Of a stretch of 64,000 nt of DNA, positions 57,301 to 64,000 are shown piece by piece. This stretch comes from Elgaria multicarinata webbii. Taxonomy: Eukaryota > Chordata > Lepidosauria > Squamata > Anguidae. The first letter of the stretch is position 1, and each line of letters begins with the position of its first letter. The notes under the pieces were generated by a model. It searched no databases. It was not told the DNA's origin and saw only the letters and a program-made list of their open reading frames with translations. The position numbers and the translations under genes are program-made. The stretch covers positions 2,679,001-2,743,000 of the forward strand of contig NC_086182.1 in assembly GCF_023053635.1 (NCBI RefSeq), written 5' to 3'.

Positions 57301-58238
57301 GATTCCTCTTACTACAGCCTTCATGGTGTCCCAAACGACTGACCCAGCTGTTCCTTCCTTTTCGTTAATTTCCCATGACTCCGACAATTCCTTCTGAATT
57401 TTCTCTACCACTTTATTATATTTCAATATTTTTGTATTCAACTTCCATCTATATGCCTCTTTATAATTCTTCTTAACTGTAAATTCTAAACTTAACAAGG
57501 CATGATCAGTTACTTTTATTACCCCCATTTCCATTTTACAAATCTTCGTTGCAAAATCTTTTGAGACAAATATATAATCTATCCTGGAGTATGTATGATG
57601 AACTGGGGAAAAGTACGAGAATCTAGGCCTAATCCTGTTGAGTAAACGCCACGAATCTGAATAATCATTTTCTTTTACTAATTTATTCAATATAGTTATA
57701 TTATTCCTCTTTTCAACATTAGTGGGATTTGACCTGTCCCATCTATTATCCATAACCATATCAAAATCCCCAGCTAATATGACATACCCCTCCTTGAATT
57801 CTTCTATTTCTTTTAATAGCTTTATAAAAAACTCTCTATGTCTCTCATTTGGGGCATACACATTAATTAGCGTATATACCTTTCCTTCAATTTTACCTTT
57901 TAACATAAGATATCTGCCCTTATCATCTTTTTTTGTTTCTTCTAATATAAACCCACTTTTTTTTTAAATCAAAGTGGCCACTCCATTTTTTTTGATGTCC
58001 CTAACGACTTTTCATAATAAGCTACCCACTTTAATTTTATCATATTCGAATTCTCGAAGCCTTGGTGTGTTTCTTGGACCATTATAATATCCGATCCTTC
58101 TTTATTAAACATTTGTTCTATTCTCCTCCTTTTCACGACTGCCCCCAAACCTTTAACATTGAGTGTTGATACTTTTATCTTTTTATCCATATTCACCCTT
58201 TTGAAATCTCTTCCGATCCCTTGTGCTCTGCAACTCAA
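54351..58238 (-). pseudogene. L1 ORF2 (endonuclease, reverse transcriptase), frame broken
   Basis: Four consecutive pieces on the minus strand cover the usual ORF2. 57969-58238 has the endonuclease start (STLNVKGLG, VQETHQG). 56419-57906 has NVYAPNERH, AGDFDMVMD, SRIDYIFVS, TDHALLS, then RT motifs SPGADGLGPEYYK and YRPISLINQDAKI. 55176-56408 has LDIFKAFDCVSW, RGTRQGCPLSP and the catalytic FADDTLL. 54351-54899 has the zinc-knuckle pattern C-x3-C-x7-H-x4-C (CWRGC to QC). The breaks near 57985 and 56430 sit in A-runs (T-runs on the plus strand), typical of slippage or of sequencing error. A third break lies between 54900 and 55176. Confidence 0.9.
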
Positions 58239-58503
58239 ATTTACTTACATAAAAACACAAACTCCATACAACAAACCCCCACCCTCCTACCCCAACCCCT
58301 TCCCTCCTACCTTCCCCCCCTCCCCACCCCCCCACTCTAATCCCCCCCATATCCCCGTGAGCCTAATACTCCAGCCATCTACTTTAAAGGGAGGGGGGGG
58401 AGGCAGTGCTGCGCCTGGCCGGCAAGTTTCTATGTTGGCATTTCTATTTGCAATTATCTCAAGACATAATTAACAATTCTATTACTCCCCAGATGTCCCA
58501 GCC

Positions 58504-59478
58504 TCATTCCCCCCACCCACCCACACCAGTCCCACTTGCTTCCCCATACAGACCCAGCCTCTTCAGCAACTCTTTACCTTGATCCAGTGAGGTTACTCTG
58601 TGTTCCCCCCTCCCATATGTAAATCTTAGAAAAACAGGGTAACCCCATGCATAAGGAATTTTGTTCTTCATTAATGTTTCAGTTATTGGTTTAATACTGC
58701 GTCTCCAATTTAGTGTGTGTTGAGAAAGATCATTATAAATTTGCACTGCTTTGCCTTTGTACTGCAACTGGGTCATAGATCTCAATTCTTTCATTACTTG
58801 CTCTTTTTTGTAATAATTACCAAATTTCACCAAAATGTCTCTAGTCCCTTTGTAGTTTTGCCCCCCCACACGATGAACTCGATCTAAATCCGATCCATCT
58901 ATCGATAGGTCAGGCATCAGCTCTTTGAACCAATTCAGAATGATTTCTCTTAGATCTTCTCCTTGTGTCTGCTTCAGCTGTTTTATACGAATCGACGATC
59001 TACGAGATTGATCCTCCAAGGCAATCAGTCTTAATTGATAATCTTTAAATTGAATCTCTGTTGATTTTTCGAAAGCCTCTTGCTTCTTCTGGTCCAAATC
59101 AGCTTTTGCCTCCAAATTTTTAATCTTTTTTGAATTTTCAGATGTCTTATCAGCCAGAACACGCATTTGTTGTCTAAAAACATCCATTTGCTGATCCATT
59201 TTTTAAAAAATAACAATATTATTCTCGGCTATTGCCGGTTTAATTTCCACTAAAGAGGGTGGCTGACTGCCAATTTCTTTTCCCCCTTCAGCCATGTTTT
59301 TTTCTTTATTTGGTGCTGTGTCTAAGAAAACTGGGCCTGTATCTTCGTCTTCCTGTTCTGCTTCAGGGACTGTATTTTCCAGGTGGGAGAGGTGGGAGAG
59401 ATTATGATTGGATGGTTTCTTTTTTTGTGTATTTAACCTTTCCCACTCCTTTCTAATTCTCCTTTTAATGTGAGACAT
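58504..59478 (-). pseudogene. L1 ORF1 (RNA-binding chaperone), split by one stop
   Basis: The upstream part (59203-59478, 91 aa) begins MSHIKRRIRKEWERLN. In the same frame a TAA follows ...NNIVIF, and the frame reopens at once at MDQQMDVFRQ (58504-59199, 231 aa). The second part has a coiled-coil stretch (ENSKKIKNLEAKADLDQKKQ), EDQSRRSSIRI, DLDRVHRVG, a DILVKFGNYYKKEQV block and a C-terminal domain with YAWGYPVFLRFTYG. This is the order of coiled coil, RRM and C-terminal domain in L1 ORF1 proteins, which form trimers that coat the L1 RNA. It is also possible that translation naturally starts at MDQQ and the upstream frame is leader. Confidence 0.88.
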
Positions 59479-60113
59479 AGGACGCTTCTGGGCAGGGCAT
59501 AAATCCTAGAGTCCAGCTCACTTTCTTGGCGGCTTTTACTAGCTTATCTTCTGTGTGTTAAACACTCTTCCTTCTTCCCAAGGGGGGGGGATATATCCGA
59601 TTCACAACAGCATTCACTAGAGGGGATCAGAACTAATCATACACAGTCTATCAATATCCCACATCACCCTCACCGAATGCTGTTTTCTTCCACCCCTACA
59701 CCCCCCTTCTCGCCACGACGATAATTACAGCAAACAGCTTCCACTTTACAAAGCCAGTATTTCAGTCTTTTCCATTTAAGATAGAAGATGAAAGGTGAGA
59801 ATCGCTATAAATCAGTTCAGCGTCTAACAAAAACAAATTCTTTCTTTCCAAACTGCGCCACACCAACCAAGTTTGATTTACTTTCACTTTTGCAGCCGAA
59901 GCTTATACAAACATTCCGTCTGTCTCACCTTATCTCTTCAGCTTTTTTTCCAACACCGGCAGCATTTATAGTCCTTTTTCCATCATTTGCTCAAAGATTT
60001 ATGCCCATTAAAAGAGAGATAATTGCTTTTCCCGGCGAAGCTGATTAGAGCCTCAAAAGAAACCCGCCATCTCCATGGCCGCCAAGCTCCGCCCCCCCGG
60101 ACACTCCCTGCTC

Positions 60114-60969
60114 AAGCTAAGCGCCACCACTTTATGAGCCTGAGGGGAGGGTTCTACAAACTCTGTGGAGAAAGGGGTTAAACAGGAATAATTTCAGGAA
60201 TAACGTAATGCGCTGTGAATTATATGTGCTGATGGTGAATTAATGTCAGAACGGGCGTTATATGTATATAACTGCAGATGATAAATGCCAAGGAGACACG
60301 TGGGATTTTTGTGGTAGCAAAACAAACTGAATAAAACTTTATTTCAATGTTCCCAAACTTTGTTTCATAATAAAACTTGTCAGACTCTTGTTAAAACCTC
60401 TCACCCGATCCTTTCTCTCTTCTCATACACGCTTTCCTTCCTCTCACACCTTCACTCTTGAACTTTCTTTATTATCAGGATTGTTTAATACACACCAACT
60501 AACTATCTGCACACTACACTCAAAAGACAGCCCTCTTTACCCTGAGCCTCTAATTCTCCCCTCGAACCCAAGTACTTTAAAAACACCCCCCCCTTTATCA
60601 CCTCAGTCATTCCCTTATATATCCTCCTCCCCCTTCCTAAGATATTCAATCTCCACCCACTCAGGTCAACATTCTAAACACAATAGACTTACAAATGTAG
60701 ACATACATTAGGGAACTGACTTGTGGGGTGTAATGCCAAAGCTGCCATTTACATAAAATTGGCTTTTTCAAAAAAAGGCCAAGTCACTGTTTTGTGCACC
60801 ATGGTGACTTGTGGTGGGGAGCGGGGCCCACCACGCTTGCTCGAATAGGTGTGCACCAAGTCCGGCAAGTGGAAGGTTTGCGGACTCCAGTCCGGGGGCC
60901 CAAGCTGGCAGTAATTCGCTGAGTTTGAGCCCCCACCCGTACTCCACCAGTATCTCTGTCTCTCTCACA
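60114..60969. other. Intergenic stretch flanking the L1
   Basis: AT-rich DNA with AATAAA near 60330 and C/T-rich runs. No gene is recognised. It was continuous with 54119 before the L1 inserted. Confidence 0.45.
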
Positions 60970-61308
60970 CATTATTTATTTATTACATTTCTATACCGCC
61001 CAATAGCTGGAGCTCTCTGGGCGGTTCACAAAAATTAAAACCATTCAAAGTGTAAAACAACAGTATAAAACCATAATATAAAATACAATATAAAAGCTCA
61101 ACCAGATAAAAACAGCAGTAATGCAAAATTACAAATTTAAAACACCAAGTTAAAATTTATTTATAGACTGCTAAAATGATGGGAGAATAACAAGGTCTTC
61201 ACCTGGTGTCTAAAAGCATATAATGTAGGTGCCAAGTGAACCTCTTTAGGGAGCTCATTCCACAGCCAGGGTGCCACAGCAGAGAAGGCCCTCCTCCTGG
61301 CACATGCT
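60970..61308 (-). mobile_element. L2-type LINE 3' end
   Basis: On the minus strand it ends with TGAACCGCCCAGAGAGCTCC, the GGGCGGTATAGAAATG motif and a TAAATAAAT tail, the inverse of 34935-35010. The body contains CTCTGCTGTGGCACCCTGGC. Confidence 0.72.
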
Positions 61309-62849
61309 TACATGGGAGTAAGTCCCACTGAATTCAGCGAGATGTCCTTCTACTGCCACAAGATTGCTGTATATTCCATCACTTGAAAGCACCTGGCACA
61401 CACAAGACAACAGACCCTGTAATTCCCTCCTCCAGCCTTAACCTTGATTAATTGACTTGAAGCCAAACTGGAGCCATGGGCTCCACAAGTCCCCCATGCC
61501 CCCCCCCATGCCAAATCCCTTCCCCCTCCGGCCACATATCACAGCTCATCGTGACCATTCAGAAGGCTCCAATACAAATTTCCCTCAACACAAACAAATG
61601 GATTTTTTGTGTGTAGGGGGTGGGAAGCTCATATCTCCTCCAACCCGTGACCGATTTTCCTGATTTTCAAACTCACTGCTAGTTAACCCATTCTCTCCCA
61701 GCCAAGCGAACTTGGCAGCTTTCCATACATATTTCACAAGACTGGCGGTTGGTCACGCCTTTTCACACTTTTTCCTCAGATCTACCATAGAAGAACTCCC
61801 CACAGACCTATATCTCAAAGGCAAAGTTAACCTCTGCCCATGCAGCCTTACGGGAGGGGTGAATTCTTTTTCCTGATAACATCCCATAATAAGCTTTGTT
61901 ATGCACCAAATTTAGGTAATCCACTGGAAAATTGCATAGCTATCTGTGTGCAAAATTTGGGATAGATTGGACAATGGGGAGCTTAGCTATGTCCCAAAAA
62001 GTTATTGTTTGCCCCTATGGAAATACATGCAAAATTGTGTTCAAACCATAACTATGAATGAGTGCCGCCTCCATCCTGATCAACAGAGACAAGACATTTG
62101 CAAAGTGAAAACAAAGCACTGTTAAAAAAGACGGGGCATCAGCCATCTGTTTCATGCACGGTTTTTCTTAATAAGAGGAGATAGAAGCCAGGTTTCCAAC
62201 AGACTGTTTACCGCTAATGCAAGGACTCCTGTTTTATCAGCAGCACACAAAGAGCTGGTGATGTGGGGCTGCCCTAAATAGAATTAAATAACAAATTCCA
62301 TTTTCAGCCCAAGGCGCCTTTTTGGCTAGGCAAAGCAGGCAAACCAGATTAGTTGACCCATATTGCGTTTCTGTTTCCCATTTCCTGCCATTTCTCATGT
62401 TACAATCAAGTGGTTTATTCATCCAGGGGGGAAATGGTAGGAGGGAGAGACGCCTTGGAGCAGGAAAGATGCCGCATGGCTTCTGTTTGCCTCCAATATT
62501 CTTTTTGTTCCTTATTGCAAAATCCAGAGCAAAATCAAAATTAACAGACAAAATAGCAAACAACAATAAAGGCGATCCACACTACTTATGCTAGTCACGT
62601 TTTTTGATTGAAGAAATCCATTGCAAAATTCATAGAAGAGTGAATTTAAAATGATTACTGGTTTTTGGTTTGGTTTGTGTATTGGTTTGAAAGTGCAAAA
62701 TTAAGTAAAGCCCTAATAAAATGATAACTGAACTAAATTCTTCCCCACCCCTACAAGTAAAGAGCCAGTGTTGTGTAGTGGCTAAAGAAGTGTTGTACTA
62801 CAAATCCTATCATGGCCTGGAGCAGATGAGAGCTGTCCTCCAACAAATC
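61309..62849. other. Intergenic stretch with a possible tRNA-SINE stub
   Basis: No gene is seen. 62763-62793 (AGCCAGTGTTGTGTAGTGGC) resembles the A-box head of a tRNA-derived SINE but has no B box in place. Confidence 0.45.
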
Positions 62850-63162
62850 TGGGGGACAGGGAAATTGCAGAGAAGCTGTACGAATTCTTCTCATCGGTCT
62901 TTACGCAGAAGATACAGGACAGATGCCTGTGCCTGGACTGAGGTTTTTAGGAAAGAAGTCTGAGGAACTGAGACAAATAGTGGTAACAAAAGATGAAGTT
63001 CTGATCTCTTCCGGCAGGCCTATTCAGGGGAATTTTAGGATGTTTTTCGAATGTTTTGAGGATGTTTTAGCAATGCATATTATGTTCTTAATTCACTTTT
63101 ATGTATTTTATATTTACTGTTGTTCCCTGCCTCGATCAAAATGGAGAGGTGGGTAAGAAATT

Positions 63163-63193
<31 letters not shown>

Positions 63194-64000
63194 ACAACAA
63201 CATCATATAGGCCAGCTAGTTTAATGTCTGTTCTGGGTAAATTGGTTGAAACAGGCAAAACCGGTAAGCAGAAGAACAAGCCCTGCTGAAAAAGCTTCAA
63301 CACAGCTTCCGTGAAGGTAAGTCTTGCCTCACTAACTTTTTAGAGTTATTTGAGAGTGTCAATAGACAACAATCCAGTAGACATTGTTTAATTGGACTTC
63401 CAAAAGGCTTTTGATAAAGTCCCTCTCCAAATATTTCTGAGCAAACATAGCTGTGATGGAATAAGAGGAGAGGTCCTTTTATGGACGAGTAACTGGTTAA
63501 AGAACAAAAAGCAAAGAATAAGAATAAATGGTAAATTCTTCCAATGGAGGGAAGTAAATAGTAGGTTCCACAGGGATTGGTATTGAGACCGCTGTTTTTC
63601 TGCCTGTTCATAAATGATCTGGAATTAGGAATGAGCAGTGAAGTGGCCAAGTTTGCCGACGACACCAAATGATTTAGGATGGTTAAAACAAAAAGGGATT
63701 GTGAGGAACTCCAAAGGATCTCTCCAAGTTGAGAGAATGGGAATCCAAATGGCAAATGTGTTTCAATGTAAGCAAGCGTAAAGTGATGCACATCGTGGCA
63801 AAAAAATCTCAACTTCAAGTATAACCTGATGGGATCTGAGCTATCAGTGACTGACCAAGAAAGAGATCCTGGGGTTGTAGTGGAAAAGCTCAATGAAAAT
63901 GTCCACCCGCTGTGCGGCTGCTGTAAAGAAGGCAAACTCCATGTTAGGCACAATTAGAAAAAGGAATTGAGAATAAAACTGCCAATGTCATACTGCCTTT
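62850..64000 (+). mobile_element. CR1 fragment of another subfamily, running off the window
   Basis: Broken frames read EKLYEFFSSVFTQKIQD near 62870, DFQKAFDKVP near 63395, LLWTSNWLKNKKQRIRINGK near 63475 and FINDLELGMSSEVAKFADDTK near 63610. This is the reverse transcriptase of CR1, diverged from the complete copy and carrying several stops and indels. Its 3' end lies beyond 64000. Confidence 0.82.
63010..63225 (+). mobile_element. LINE tail with ATC microsatellite inserted in the CR1
   Basis: TTGTTCCCTGCCTCGATCAA, then GGTGGGTAAGAAATT and about eleven ATC units (63163-63193). This is a tail of the L2-like kind, and it interrupts the surrounding CR1 reverse transcriptase. Confidence 0.55.

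Larger units (their letters stand above)
54135..60098 (-). mobile_element. Near-full-length L1 LINE with 15-bp target duplication
   Basis: A 5,964-base non-LTR retrotransposon on the minus strand. Perfect duplications GGACACTCCCTGCTC flank it (54120-54134 and 60099-60113). The minus-strand 3' end is a 13-base A tail (54135-54147), with AATAAA just before it (TTTATT at 54155-54160 on the plus strand). The 5' leader (59479-60098) starts in a G/C-rich tract and contains GGCGGCCATGGAGATGG. ORF1 and ORF2 are both recognisable, with one stop in ORF1 and at least three frame breaks in ORF2. Intact duplications and few breaks mean a recent insertion. The copy looks full length but is no longer competent as read. 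Confidence 0.93.

Noticed and set aside
60114-60770. Possible LTR because of AATAAA near 60330 and C/T-rich tracts
   Set aside because: No TG...CA ends, no matching second copy, no primer-binding site or viral protein motifs nearby.
62763-62793. tRNA-SINE head
   Set aside because: Only the A-box-like part is visible; not enough to call an element.
63163-63193. Short regular ATC array considered as a CRISPR-like or satellite array
   Set aside because: A simple trinucleotide microsatellite at a LINE tail in a vertebrate genome.

Overview
The window looks like repeat-rich, gene-poor DNA from a non-avian reptile, most likely a squamate lizard. Three kinds of evidence point there: a CR1 LINE with both frames open, a nearly complete L1 LINE with perfect target-site duplications, and many L2-type LINE ends, a tRNA-derived SINE and short hAT-type inverted-repeat elements. 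The one host gene I can follow from start to stop is a vertebrate neuronal intermediate filament gene. I found no retrovirus, LTR element, Polinton or CRISPR array.

Layout. 1-2.06 kb: nothing recognisable. 2.06-6.8 kb: a truncated CR1 3' end, then a full-length CR1 on the minus strand with intact ORF1 (zinc-finger and esterase type) and ORF2 (endonuclease plus reverse transcriptase). 6.8-28 kb: intergenic DNA with MITEs, CR1 and L2 fragments, a SINE split by a hAT MITE, two sister hAT MITEs, a 728-bp hAT-type element, a hAT transposase remnant and a 1.06-kb fold-back element. 28.5-30.8 kb: a 2.24-kb element with hAT-type ends and a perfect 8-bp target duplication. It encloses a CpG island whose minus strand reads MDWGTELW followed by a splice donor, which matches the first coding exon of TRIP10 (CIP4). 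31-35.5 kb: old CR1, L2 and MITE fragments.

35.7-46.6 kb: a type IV intermediate filament gene, closest to alpha-internexin (INA), on the plus strand. It has a CpG-island promoter with a TATA box and four coding exons (488 aa). Its last two introns sit at the classical neurofilament positions. Its first intron, at the start of coil 2, is not one of those two. The introns hold a CR1, L2 ends and MITEs.

46.7-54 kb: downstream flank with more MITEs and a 1.8-kb hAT-type inverted-repeat element. 54.1-60.1 kb: a 6-kb L1 on the minus strand with a 15-bp target duplication, an A-tail, an ORF1 split by one stop and an ORF2 in four pieces. 60-64 kb: L2 and CR1 fragments running off the end.

The only host-gene functions here are a neuronal cytoskeletal filament subunit and, if the identification is right, a transposed copy of the promoter and first exon of a membrane-curving F-BAR adaptor. 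Most of the rest is a record of transposition by CR1, L1, L2 and hAT elements. Repeat family names come from reading termini, target duplications and protein motifs, not from a database search.
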